This document shows positions 44,069-53,200 of a stretch of 64,000 nucleotides of DNA, piece after piece (the first letter of the stretch is position 1; each line of letters opens with the position of its first letter). Under the pieces are notes generated by a model. That model was not told the origin of the DNA and made no database searches. It worked only from the letters and a program-made list of their open reading frames with translations. The stretch is from Polyangiaceae bacterium (GTDB lineage Bacteria > Myxococcota_A > Polyangia > Polyangiales > Polyangiaceae): contig JAICUB010000035.1 in the NCBI GenBank assembly GCA_025936045.1, forward strand, positions 1 to 64,000. The letters run 5' to 3'. The position numbers and the translations under genes are program-made.

Positions 44069-44889
44069 ACCGCGGCTTCACCCTGCTCGAGGTGCTGATG
44101 GCGGTCGCCATTTTGGGGCTCGGTCTGTCGGTGCTGCTCGGCGCGCAGACGGGGCTCTTTGCCAACGCGACGCGCACCGAGAACATCAGTCTCGCGACGG
44201 GGCTCGCGCGCTGTCGCATGAGCGAGGTCGAGCTCGAGCTCTTGCAGAAGGGCTTCCCGCTCGTGGAAGCGGACGGCGAAGGCCCCTGCTGCATGGATCA
44301 GCCGGAAGAAGGCTTTACTTGCTCGTGGAAGGTCCAGCGCATTCTCTTGCCGCAGATGGGTATGAACATGGACGGCGGCGTCGATTCGGGCGCCGGCGGC
44401 CCCGGCTTGAGTCTCGGCGGCGGGCTCGACATGTCGTCGCCTTCCGGCGGCGGGCCGCTCGGCATGCTCATGCAGCTCCAGGCGGGGAAGAACGGCCTCG
44501 GTCCCAAGCCCGACATGGGCTCACTCGCGACGCAGCTCAGCGGCTCGATGGGGGGCGTCGACGGTATCGCATCGATGGCGATGGGGATGGTCTACCCGAC
44601 GCTCAAGCCGATGCTCGAGGAGAGCATTCGCAAGGCCGTCGTCAGCGTTCATTGGCACGAGGGCTCGAAAGAGCGAACGCTCGACATCACGCAATACCTC
44701 ACGAATCCGCAGCAGGCCCTGCCGGACGCTGGCGTGATGGGTGACGGCGGCATGATGACCCCAGGGGCCGGCGGTCTCATGGGAGGCGGCCTCATGGGAG
44801 GCAGTCTCATGGGCGGTAGCGGACTCATGGGCGGTAGCGGTCTCATGGGCGGCTTCGGCACGCCGACCACCCCGATGGTGCCGCAATGA
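44065..44889 (+). CDS. gspI: Minor pseudopilin GspI with Gly/Met-rich C-terminal extension
   Basis: The N-terminus has a very short leader and the cleavage site RGFTLLEVLMAVAILGLGLSVLLGA, and the first 75 residues follow the GspI pattern (GLARCRMSEVELELL, FTCSWKVQRI). The total is 274 residues, about twice the usual length. The extra part is a Gly/Met/Leu-rich insert (about 95-170) before the last folded block (KAVVSVHWHEGSKERTLDITQYLTNP). It then ends in a tail of repeated GGGLMGG/GGSGLMGG units from 44771 to 44856. The start GTG overlaps gspH; the stop overlaps gspJ. Confidence 0.85.
   Translation: MNRGFTLLEVLMAVAILGLGLSVLLGAQTGLFANATRTENISLATGLARCRMSEVELELLQKGFPLVEADGEGPCCMDQPEEGFTCSWKVQRILLPQMGMNMDGGVDSGAGGPGLSLGGGLDMSSPSGGGPLGMLMQLQAGKNGLGPKPDMGSLATQLSGSMGGVDGIASMAMGMVYPTLKPMLEESIRKAVVSVHWHEGSKERTLDITQYLTNPQQALPDAGVMGDGGMMTPGAGGLMGGGLMGGSLMGGSGLMGGSGLMGGFGTPTTPMVPQ
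44771..44856 (+). repeat. Short tandem repeat within gspI
   Basis: Six imperfect 12-18 bp units of the type GGCGGTCTCATGGG / GGCAGTCTCATGGG encode GGxLMGG. The units differ by silent changes. Copy-number change would keep the reading frame because the unit is a multiple of three. Confidence 0.7.
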
Positions 44890-45626
44890 GCGCTCTCGGC
44901 AAACGGAGGCGCTCGGCTCGCCGGCTCCGCGGCCTCACGCTGCTCGAGCTCATCGTCGCGGTGACGGTGCTCGCGTTCGTGACCTTGCTGCTCTACGGCG
45001 CGTTTTCGGGGATGAAGCACACGCGCGACGGCCTCACGCGCATGCAGGACCGCTACCGCGAGGGTCGCACGGCGCTCAGCCGCATCGTGCGCGACCTCGA
45101 GAGCGCGTACATCTCGCAGCAGCTCCCGATCAACCAGTCGCTCGCCGTGCTGAAGACGGCGTTCATCGCGAAGCAATCGACGCCCGCCGATCGCATCGAT
45201 TTCAATACGTTCACCAACGTCAGACGCGATCGCAACTCGCACGTGAGCGACCAGCTCGAGGTCTCCTACTTCAGCGAGGAGAGCCTCGAGACGTCGGGCA
45301 CCGTCGATCTCGTGCGCCGGAGCAGCCAGAAGCTCGACCTTTATCCGGACAAGGGCGGCCGCATCGACGTGATTGCGACCGACATCGACCTTTTCGACCT
45401 CGCGTTCCTCGACGCGACCACGAGCCAATGGGTGGATACCTGGGACACCACCTCGGCGACCGGGCAGCAGAACCGGATGCCTCTGCAGGTGCGGGTGACG
45501 CTCGTCATCAACGGCGGGCGTCGCAGCGCCGCCGGGCGCATGCGCCAGAACCTGCGCTTCGAGACGACGGTGCCCATCCAGATCATCAACCCGCTCACGT
45601 TCGCGATCCAGGGGGGGCCCACGTGA
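44886..45626 (+). CDS. gspJ: Minor pseudopilin GspJ
   Basis: GspJ caps the pseudopilus tip with GspI and GspK. The 246-residue precursor has the cleavage site in RLRGLTLLELIVAVTVLAFVTLLLYG after a 17-residue basic leader. The rest matches the GspJ fold: RTALSRIVRDLESAYISQQLP, DRIDFNTFTNVRRDRNSHVSDQLEVSYF and VDLVRRSSQKLDLYPDKGGRIDVIATDIDLFDLAFLD. It overlaps gspI and gspK by four bases each. Confidence 0.92.
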   Translation: MSALGKRRRSARRLRGLTLLELIVAVTVLAFVTLLLYGAFSGMKHTRDGLTRMQDRYREGRTALSRIVRDLESAYISQQLPINQSLAVLKTAFIAKQSTPADRIDFNTFTNVRRDRNSHVSDQLEVSYFSEESLETSGTVDLVRRSSQKLDLYPDKGGRIDVIATDIDLFDLAFLDATTSQWVDTWDTTSATGQQNRMPLQVRVTLVINGGRRSAAGRMRQNLRFETTVPIQIINPLTFAIQGGPT

Positions 45627-47083
45627 GCGGCTCTCTGCGGCTTCGCCGCGTGAAGCGCCGCGCACTCGGCCGTGAACGCGGCGTCGCGCTGATTCTCGTG
45701 TTGGGAGCGCTCACGATCCTCACCGTCATGCTCACCGAGAGCCAGGACGAGAGCTCGGCGGACTTCGCGGCCGCGCTCGCGACGCGTGATCAGCTCGTCG
45801 CCGAATACGCCGCGAAGAGCGGCGTCAACCTTTCGCGCCTGCTCATCGCGGCCGAGCCGACGATTCGCAAGGCGATCGGCCCCATCCTCGGGCTCTTGTT
45901 CGGCGGCACGGTGCCGCAGCTGCCGGTGTGGGATCACGCCCCGCGCGTGCTCGGCGCCTTCAACGACAAGGACGGCGCGGCGGAGTTCGCGACGCTCTCC
46001 GGGCTCGACACCGCGAGCGGGCAGAACCTCGGCTTCGACGGCGCCGGCTTCGACATCGACATCGTCGACGAAGACTCCAAGATCGACGTAAACTCGGTCG
46101 CGGCGGCGAGCTCCTTCGCCAAAGCGCGGCTCGGCGCGCAGCTCGCGGGGCTGATGGCGGGTCCGCAATACGACCCGCTCTTCTCGAATCACGACTCCGA
46201 CGGCGCGTACTCGGACCGCATCACCACGTGCGGCGCGATCCTCGACTTCATCGACTCGGACCAGGACGACGATCGCTCTTTTTGCGACCCCACTTCGACG
46301 ACCGCGCAGCAGGCGGGCGCGGAAGACGGCTTCTACCAATCCCTGAAGCAGCCCTACGAGCGCAAGAACGCCGCGCTCGACAGCTTCGAGGAGCTCCACC
46401 GCGTCCGCGGTATGAGCGAGGATTTCTGGTCCACGTTCGTCGATCCCGATCCGGACGACCCGCGCAAGCGCACGCTCACCGTGTGGGGGCAGGGCACCGT
46501 CAACGTGAACACGGCGAATCCGCAGACGCTCTACGCGCTCGTCTGCTCGCCCGCGAACGTGGACGTGATGAACACGCCCATGTGCCACGACCCGACCGCG
46601 GCGGGGACGTTCCTCGGCGCGTTCGCCATGGTACGCGCCTTCACGCGCGGGGCGCCGCTCTTCGGTTCGCCCGATCTCTTCGTTTCGTCGATGCAGGGCA
46701 AGGGGCTCTTCGGGCCGGTGCTCGCGGCGCTCGGCATGCAGCCGGTCGCCTTCAAGTCGAACAACCAGCTCAAGCAGCAGATGAGCACCGAGAGCAAGGT
46801 GTTCAGCATCTACGCGACCGGACACGTGAACTCGGGGAGCCGGAAGACCCGCATCAAGATCCACGCCGTGGTCGATTTCCGCGGGGCGCCGGCCCCCGGC
46901 GTCAACATGGCGGCGCTTCAAACCGCCGCCGCGGCGCAGGCCGCGATTAGCCAGGCGACCGGTGCCGGGGCCCTCTCGAGCGCGCCGACGGCCGCGGGCG
47001 CCCTCGGCAGCGCCGCGCTCCCCATCACGGCGGTGATGAAGCCTTCGCCCGGGGGCAATATCGTGTATTTCAGGATGGACTAG
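45623..47083 (+). CDS. gspK: Minor pseudopilin GspK
   Basis: The product is 486 residues from the GTG at 45623, which overlaps the gspJ stop. The prepilin region RERGVALILVLGALTILTVML lacks the Glu at +5, as usual for GspK. The central part carries GFDIDIVDEDSKIDVNSVAAAS, a helical SAM-like insert (RVRGMSEDFWSTFVD) and VWGQGTVNVNTANPQTLYALV. The C-terminal 60 residues are Ala-rich and end QTAAAAQAAISQATGAGALSS..., longer than in enteric GspK. Confidence 0.92.
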   Translation: MSGSLRLRRVKRRALGRERGVALILVLGALTILTVMLTESQDESSADFAAALATRDQLVAEYAAKSGVNLSRLLIAAEPTIRKAIGPILGLLFGGTVPQLPVWDHAPRVLGAFNDKDGAAEFATLSGLDTASGQNLGFDGAGFDIDIVDEDSKIDVNSVAAASSFAKARLGAQLAGLMAGPQYDPLFSNHDSDGAYSDRITTCGAILDFIDSDQDDDRSFCDPTSTTAQQAGAEDGFYQSLKQPYERKNAALDSFEELHRVRGMSEDFWSTFVDPDPDDPRKRTLTVWGQGTVNVNTANPQTLYALVCSPANVDVMNTPMCHDPTAAGTFLGAFAMVRAFTRGAPLFGSPDLFVSSMQGKGLFGPVLAALGMQPVAFKSNNQLKQQMSTESKVFSIYATGHVNSGSRKTRIKIHAVVDFRGAPAPGVNMAALQTAAAAQAAISQATGAGALSSAPTAAGALGSAALPITAVMKPSPGGNIVYFRMD

Positions 47084-47090
47084 AACCTTC

Positions 47091-48587
47091 ATGGGCAGAT
47101 TCCTCGGTATCGACATCGGGTCGCGCGTCGTGAGCGCGGCGGTGCTGGAGATTGGCTTTCGCAAGCTCGCCCTGGGCGCGCTCGTGGAAGTGCCGGTCGA
47201 CCAACACCCGACCCTCGCCGACGCCGTGCGCGCCGCGGCCTTCGCGCTCACCCCGCACATCGAAGCGGTCGGCATCGCCCTCGACGGCGATCGCACGTTC
47301 ACCCACCGCCTGAGCATGCCGACCACGGCGCTCAAGCAGATCGACGAGATCCTCCAGTTCGAGCTCGAGGCCGCCGTGCCCGTCGAAATCGACCAGCTCG
47401 TCTGGGGTTACCGGCTCCTCCGCCGCAAAAATCCGAAGGATCCGCTGGTCGTGCTCGCGAGCGCCGCCCGTACCGTCGAGGTGCGCGAACGCATCGACCT
47501 TGTCAAGGGCGCGATCGGCCGCGAGCCGGATCGCGTCGGGCACGGCGCGCTCTCGCTCGCGAACCTCGCGACGCTCGCCCCGGAGCTGCGCAGCCCCGAA
47601 GCGATTGCCCTCGTCGAGCTCGGCGCGAGCCATACCGAGGTCACGGTGCTCGTCTCCGGCGAGGCGCTCTTCGTGCGCACGATCTCGCAGGGCGTCGACA
47701 GCTTGCCCGACGGTGCCGCGACGCTCGCGGCGGCGCTCCGCCAAACGTTGCTCGCGTGGGTGTCCGAGCAGGGCGACGCCGTGACGGCCGTGTATCTGCT
47801 CGGCGTAGGCGCGACCGCGGCCGGCGCCGACGCGTTCTTCGCCTACGAGCTCGGCGTGCCGGTGCAGCCGCTCCCGCCCATCGCGATGGAGGGCCTCTTG
47901 CCCGAGCAGCAGCCGAGCATTCCGCGCTTCGCGAAAGCGCTGGGGCTTGCGCTCGGCGCGGCCGGTCGCGGGCACGACGTGGATCTGAGGCGTGGGCCGC
48001 TCGCGTTCCAACGCGGCTTCTCGTTCTTGAAGGAGAAGGCGCCGATCGTCACGGGGCTCGTCGGCTCCGTCGCCGTGAGCTTCCTCTTCGCGATGTGGTC
48101 GGAGCTCCGAGCGCTCGGGCGCGACTTCGAGTCCGCGACGGCGGAGCTCGAACGCACGACGCAGCTCGCCTTCGAGCACCCGACGACCGACCCGGCGGAA
48201 GCCGGCGAGCTGCTCGAGCAAGCCAAGAACAAGGCCGAGACGGACCCGATGCCGCGCATGGACGCGTTCGACGAGATGGTCGAAATCTCGAAGGCCATCC
48301 CCGCGAGCGTGACGCACGACATCGAAGAGCTCGACATGCAGCGCGGCCACGTGCGAATTCAGGCCGTCGTGAACACCACGGAGGACGCGTCGCTCGTCCG
48401 CGACAAGATCGCCGCGACGCCCTGCGTGAACGACGCGAAGATTCAGAAGGTGTCGCAGGTCGTGAACGGCACGAAGCAAAAATACGTGCTCGAGTACGAC
48501 GTACGTTGCCCGGACGAAGCCGGCGCGAAGAAGAAGCCCGGCGCTGGTGACAAGCCCGGCGGCGACGCCGAGGGGGCGGCACCGTGA
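47091..48587 (+). CDS. gspL: Type II secretion protein GspL (actin-like, PilM-related)
   Basis: The 498-residue protein begins like PilM (MGRFLGIDIGSRVVSAAVLE, the actin-fold phosphate-1 loop) and has a cytoplasmic actin-like domain to about residue 310. One membrane helix (APIVTGLVGSVAVSFLFAMWS, about 318-338) leads to a periplasmic ferredoxin-like domain and a C-terminal Lys/Gly/Ala-rich tail (GAKKKPGAGDKPGGD). GspL recruits GspE to the platform. It starts 7 bp after gspK and overlaps gspM by four bases. Confidence 0.9.
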   Translation: MGRFLGIDIGSRVVSAAVLEIGFRKLALGALVEVPVDQHPTLADAVRAAAFALTPHIEAVGIALDGDRTFTHRLSMPTTALKQIDEILQFELEAAVPVEIDQLVWGYRLLRRKNPKDPLVVLASAARTVEVRERIDLVKGAIGREPDRVGHGALSLANLATLAPELRSPEAIALVELGASHTEVTVLVSGEALFVRTISQGVDSLPDGAATLAAALRQTLLAWVSEQGDAVTAVYLLGVGATAAGADAFFAYELGVPVQPLPPIAMEGLLPEQQPSIPRFAKALGLALGAAGRGHDVDLRRGPLAFQRGFSFLKEKAPIVTGLVGSVAVSFLFAMWSELRALGRDFESATAELERTTQLAFEHPTTDPAEAGELLEQAKNKAETDPMPRMDAFDEMVEISKAIPASVTHDIEELDMQRGHVRIQAVVNTTEDASLVRDKIAATPCVNDAKIQKVSQVVNGTKQKYVLEYDVRCPDEAGAKKKPGAGDKPGGDAEGAAP

Positions 48588-49258
48588 AGCTTCCGTCCGT
48601 GACGCTCTTCGTGAATCTGCGCGAACGGATCCAGGGTCTCGAGGAGCGCGAGCGCCGCCTGCTCGGTTTCGCGCTGCTCGTGGCAGGGCTCGGCGTCGTG
48701 CTCGCGCCGCCCATCGCGCTCTACGCGGTGCTCCACGGCAAACGCGGCGAGGTGGAGGCGGTGCGCACGGCCATCAGCTCGATTCAGGATCAATCCGAGA
48801 TGATCCAGCGCGCCAAGTCCGAAAAAGACGCGCTCGTCGAGCGCTACAAGAGTCCGGCGCCGCAGCTCCAGGCGTTTCTCGCCAAGCTCGCGAGCGACGT
48901 CGGCGTCGAGATCCCGGAGAGCCAGGATCGGCAGCTCGTGCCTCGCGGCAAGCGCTTCGACGAGCGCTCGACGAAGGTGACGTTGCGCAAGATCGGGATG
49001 CTGAAGCTCGTGAAGTTCCTCGAAAAGATCGAGCAGTCGGGGCACCCGGTGAAGGTCTCCCAAATCGACATTCGCAAGCGCCCCGATCCGGATCAGTACG
49101 ACGTCGATCTCATCGTCAGCGCTTTCGACCACAAGGCCCCCGAGGCGAAGCCGGGCGCGAAGAGCGACCGAGACGGCGGCGCCCCGCTGGAGTCGAGCGA
49201 GCCGGGTAGCAACGCAGCAGAACCCACCGGCACGAAGAGCGCCGAGGACAAGCCGTGA
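48584..49258 (+). CDS. gspM: Type II secretion protein GspM
   Basis: This 224-residue inner-membrane protein partners GspL. It has a short cytoplasmic N-terminus (LRERIQGLEERERRLLGFALLVAGLG), one membrane helix (about 26-48), a coiled coil (about 50-85) and a ferredoxin-like periplasmic domain (ESQDRQLVPRGKRFDERSTKVTLRKIGM and LEKIEQSGHPVKVSQIDIRKRPDPDQYDVDLIVS). The last 35 residues are disordered. It overlaps gspL and gspN. Confidence 0.88.
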   Translation: MKLPSVTLFVNLRERIQGLEERERRLLGFALLVAGLGVVLAPPIALYAVLHGKRGEVEAVRTAISSIQDQSEMIQRAKSEKDALVERYKSPAPQLQAFLAKLASDVGVEIPESQDRQLVPRGKRFDERSTKVTLRKIGMLKLVKFLEKIEQSGHPVKVSQIDIRKRPDPDQYDVDLIVSAFDHKAPEAKPGAKSDRDGGAPLESSEPGSNAAEPTGTKSAEDKP

Positions 49259-50259
49259 CCGCCCGCCAGCGCAAGATTCTGATCGGCGTGGGCTACGGCG
49301 CCTTCTACTGGTTCATGCTCCTCGTCTTCTTCTACTTCACGTTCCCGTACGACCGGCTTCGCGAGCGGCTCGTTCACGACTTCAACGCGCGCCAGACGGG
49401 GCCCGAGCCCCTGCGCCTCGAGGTCGACAAGATCGGCTCGTATTGGCTGAGCGGCGTGGAGGCGGACGGCATGCGTCTGATCTCGACGCCGATCCCGGAC
49501 CCGAGCGGCAAGCCGGTGAAGCCCAAGGTGACGACGGTGGAGCAGGCCCACGCGCGGCTCTCGTTGTTTTCGCTCTTGTTCGGCAAGCGCGTGGTGAGCT
49601 TCGGCGCCAAGGCTTTCGGCGGCGGGCTCGACGGCAGCATCACCGACTCGGACGCGGAGCGCGTGCTCGACCTCACGCTCGACGGCCTCGATTTGGGTGA
49701 GACGCCGATCCTCGCCGGGCTACTCGGGCTGCCCGTCTCCGGCAAGCTCAGCGGCACCGCGAACCTCATCACGCCCGAGGCGCGGCTCAGCAAGGCCGAA
49801 GGCAAGGTGAGCATGAAGCTTTCGGGCCTCGCGATCGGCGACGGCAAGGCCAAAATCCGCGACATCATCGCGCTTCCGAAGCTCGACGCGGGCGAGCTCA
49901 CGCTCGACGCGGACGTGAAGAGCGGACAGGTGTCGGTGAGCGAGCTCGCCGCGCACGGTCCGGATCTCGAGGTCAACGCGTCGGGTACGATTCGCCTGCG
50001 CGATCAGCCGGAGCAGAGCCTCCTCAGCATGAACGCCGAGTTCAAGTTCACCGAGCACTACATGAACAAGGACGACATGACGAAGGCCCTGTTCGGCCCG
50101 ACCGGCATGTTCGACCTCGATCCGAAGAACAAGCGGGCGAAGCGGCCGGACGGCTTCTACGGCTGGCGCGTGGGCGGCACGCTCAGTAACCCGACGTTCT
50201 TCCCGAATCCCACGCAGCTCGGTGCGAAGAAGCCGCCGTTGATGCACGCCCCGAAGTAG
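49255..50259 (+). CDS. gspN: Type II secretion protein GspN
   Basis: GspN is a less common T2SS component. The 334-residue product has an N-terminal membrane helix (ILIGVGYGAFYWFMLLVFFYFTF) and a long beta-rich periplasmic part with AsmA/GspN-type elements such as LEVDKIGSYWLSGVEADGMRLIS, LFGKRVVSFGAKAFGGGLDGSI and ELAAHGPDLEVNASGTIRLRDQPEQS. The C-terminal DGFYGWRVGGTLSNPTFFPNP is typical of the family. It ends the operon; the genes for GspO, GspS, GspA and GspB are not present. Confidence 0.88.
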   Translation: MTARQRKILIGVGYGAFYWFMLLVFFYFTFPYDRLRERLVHDFNARQTGPEPLRLEVDKIGSYWLSGVEADGMRLISTPIPDPSGKPVKPKVTTVEQAHARLSLFSLLFGKRVVSFGAKAFGGGLDGSITDSDAERVLDLTLDGLDLGETPILAGLLGLPVSGKLSGTANLITPEARLSKAEGKVSMKLSGLAIGDGKAKIRDIIALPKLDAGELTLDADVKSGQVSVSELAAHGPDLEVNASGTIRLRDQPEQSLLSMNAEFKFTEHYMNKDDMTKALFGPTGMFDLDPKNKRAKRPDGFYGWRVGGTLSNPTFFPNPTQLGAKKPPLMHAPK

Positions 50260-50283
50260 CGCGCGGGTCTCGTCGACGTTGCG

Positions 50284-50298
50284 GAGGCGTGACGCCTC
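50284..50298. terminator. Short hairpin between gspN and the kinase-TPR gene
   Basis: GAGGCG (50284-50289) and CGCCTC (50293-50298) form a 6-bp stem with a 3-nt loop. It overlaps the stop of the minus-strand kinase-like gene and lies 25 bp past gspN, so it could end both transcripts. No T-run. Confidence 0.4.
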
Positions 50299-53200
50299 AG
50301 GCGTCGATGGTGATACCGAGCCGCTCGCGCAGCTTGAAGTACGCCGGGCTGACGCTGAAGAGCACGAGCTCCTGGAAGCGATCCTGCTGCGGCACGGCGC
50401 TCGACGCTTCGTCGGACGCGCGGATCACGGCGACGGCGGCCTCGAGATCGTGCGCGAGCAGGAAGCCGACGCGATCGGCGGTGAGATCGAGCCCGGAGAC
50501 CCAGCGCTTGAGGTCGAGCGACGTGCCCGATTGGATGAGCTTGGAGACGACGCGCGTGAGCTGATCGCGCGCCGGACCTTGGATCCCGGCGTCGAGCGCG
50601 CGCATTGCCTCCGCGACCGCGCCCGAGAGCTCCGGAGCGACCGGGAACTGCGGCGCGGTCAGGCGGATCGCAGCAAACAGCCACGATTTGAGAGCGGTCC
50701 CCGTCGCGAGCAGGTGGCGGATGTAGCTGCCCGGGCGAACGTACGAGAGGTGGCGCCCCGCGATGAACGCCGCGGGCCGCAGCGGCACGTCGGGCAACAG
50801 CGCCGTGCGTCCCAGCGAAATCACCGGTTCGCGTCCGAGCACGAAGCCGAGGCCGCCGCGCTCGTTGGGATCCTCGACGACGAGAGGCAGCGGAACGCCG
50901 AGCACGCCGCCCGCGTAATAGAGGCTCTGGCACACCGGTGCCGGGTGCTCGTCCACCTCCACGAGGTGGCTCTCGTCGTAGCCGAGATCACCGAGCGACT
51001 GCCCGCGTTTGGCGGCGACGGCCGGCTCGATCAGCGCGAACACCGCCGTGAGCAGCGGGTCGACGTCGGCGTGCGTGACGAGGTTCAGCCAATCGTCGTC
51101 GGAGAGGGCAGCTTGCGCGGTCGCGGCCGTGTCCGAGCGCATGCGCTTGAAGAAGCGCTCTTCGTCGGGCTCGGCGAGCTTGAGCAGGGTGAGCGCCTGG
51201 CACAGGCACCAGGCGCTGTCGGCGCGCCGCGTCTCCGTATAGAGCCGTCGCAGGGCCTTGTACGATTCGGCGCGGTAGGGATTTTGTTTGAGCAGCACGC
51301 CCTGTGAGACGACCGCCTTTTCGAGGTAACGCTCCGGATCGGTCGCGTAGAGCGCGCCGAGCTTTTCGGCGCGCTCGCGGTTCTCGGGATCGAGCGTCTG
51401 CGCGGCTTCGAGCGCGTCGATGCTCTTGTCGGTCGAGCCCATTTGCTCGTACACGTCCCCGAGCGCGGAGAAGGCGGCGAGCATGCCGCCCTGATCGTCC
51501 GCGGCGGTCGCGCGCGACAGCTTCTGCTGCAAGAGCTTTTCGGCGCCCGCGTACTCCTTGCGGTCGAGGTAGAGCTCGAGCGCTTCCATGCTCGCCTTCT
51601 CGAAGTCCGGCTCGAGCGCGAGCACCTGTTCGTAGAGCTCGAGCGCGCGCTTGGTGTCGCCGATTTGCGTCGCCGTGAGGTTCGCCGCGGTGTGCACGTA
51701 CTTCACGCGCTGCTTCGGATCCTCCACGAAATCCGCGAGCTTGATCACGACCTCGACGAGCTTGTTCCAGTCCTTTTCCTCGCTGTAAAGCTGCATGAGC
51801 TTGGCGAGAATGCGGCGATCGTCGGGGCGCTCCTCGAGCGCGGCGACGAAGCTCTTGGCGGCTTGGGTGCGATCGTTCAGCTTGCTGGACGCGATTTCAC
51901 CGATGTCGAGCAGGAGCTGCACGCGGGCGTCGCCGGTCGCGATGTCGAGCTCACGCGTCTTCACCGCGATCGCGTCGTCCCAAGCGTCGAGCGCCATGTG
52001 CGCCTGCGCGAGCGCGACGAGCGGCTCGGACTTCGAAGGATCGATCTCCGTCGCGGTCTCGAGCAGCGGTACGGCCGCCGCGAGCTCACCGGTGCGCCGC
52101 AGACTCTCACCGCGCCGGTAGTACGCGACGTAGCGTGATTCGTCGTCGAGGATGCCGTCGAAGCGATCGATGAGCGTGCCGTAGAGCTCGGCCGCGCGTG
52201 CCGGCGAGCCGTGCTCGAACGTCACTTGAGCGACGCGCTCGAGCGCCTGGCGATCCTCCGGCGCGAGCCGCAAGAGCGTGTCCATCGGCACGAGCGCCTG
52301 CTCGGTCGAGCCCGAGAGCGAGAGGGCGTCCACGTAGCGAATCAGCATGCGGACGGCTTCGCCGCGCTCGAGCGAGTCGGCGCGCCCCGCGACCACCTCG
52401 TAGTGCTTGGCGGCCTCGAGGTAGCGCTTGTCGTCGAGCGCGAGGTCGCCGAGCACGAGCAGCCCTTCGAGGTTCGTCGGGTCGAGCTTGACGGCGCGCT
52501 TGGCGGCTTCCTCCGCGCGCCGGTCGTCCTTGAGCTTGTTCCTGTAGAGCGACGCCATCTGGCCGGCGAGCTTGGCTTTGGCTCGATCGCCGTCGGTGTG
52601 CTCGATGGCGCGCTCGATGAGCTGGATCGCCGCGTTCACGTCGCCGCGCGCGACGTACGCCTCACGCAGCGACGCCGCGGCCCTGGCGTCGTTCGGGTTC
52701 GCGTCGAGCGCCTGCTTGTAGCGTTCGATCGCGCCGTCGCGATCGCCGCGCGACTCGAGCAGCTTCGCCGCGCGTAGGAGTTGCTCGGCTTTCGCTTCCG
52801 GCGTATTCGCCTTGGCGGCGAGCGCGTCGATGGCCGCGAGCGCCGCGCCCGCGTCGCCCGCCGATTCGCGCAAGCGCGCGAGCGCCTCGAGCGCCTGCGG
52901 GTGCGCCGGCGCGAGCGCGAGCACCTGCTCGTAGGCGTCGATGGCGCGGTCGGGCGCGTTCAGCTGATCCGCGAGCAGGCGCGCGCGCTGGAGCAAAATG
53001 GGGAGTTTCCGCGCCGGCTCCGTCAACACGCGCTCGTGGCGCTCGTAGATGGTCGCCGCGTCGTCCCAGCGTTCGAGCGCGCGATAGTGACGCGCGAGCG
53101 CGCCGAGCGCCGCGTCGTGCGTCGGATCGAGCTCGAGCAGCTCCTCGAGGGCGGAAGCGGCCTTGTCGTGGTCGAGGAACTCCTCCTCGTAGATCGACGC

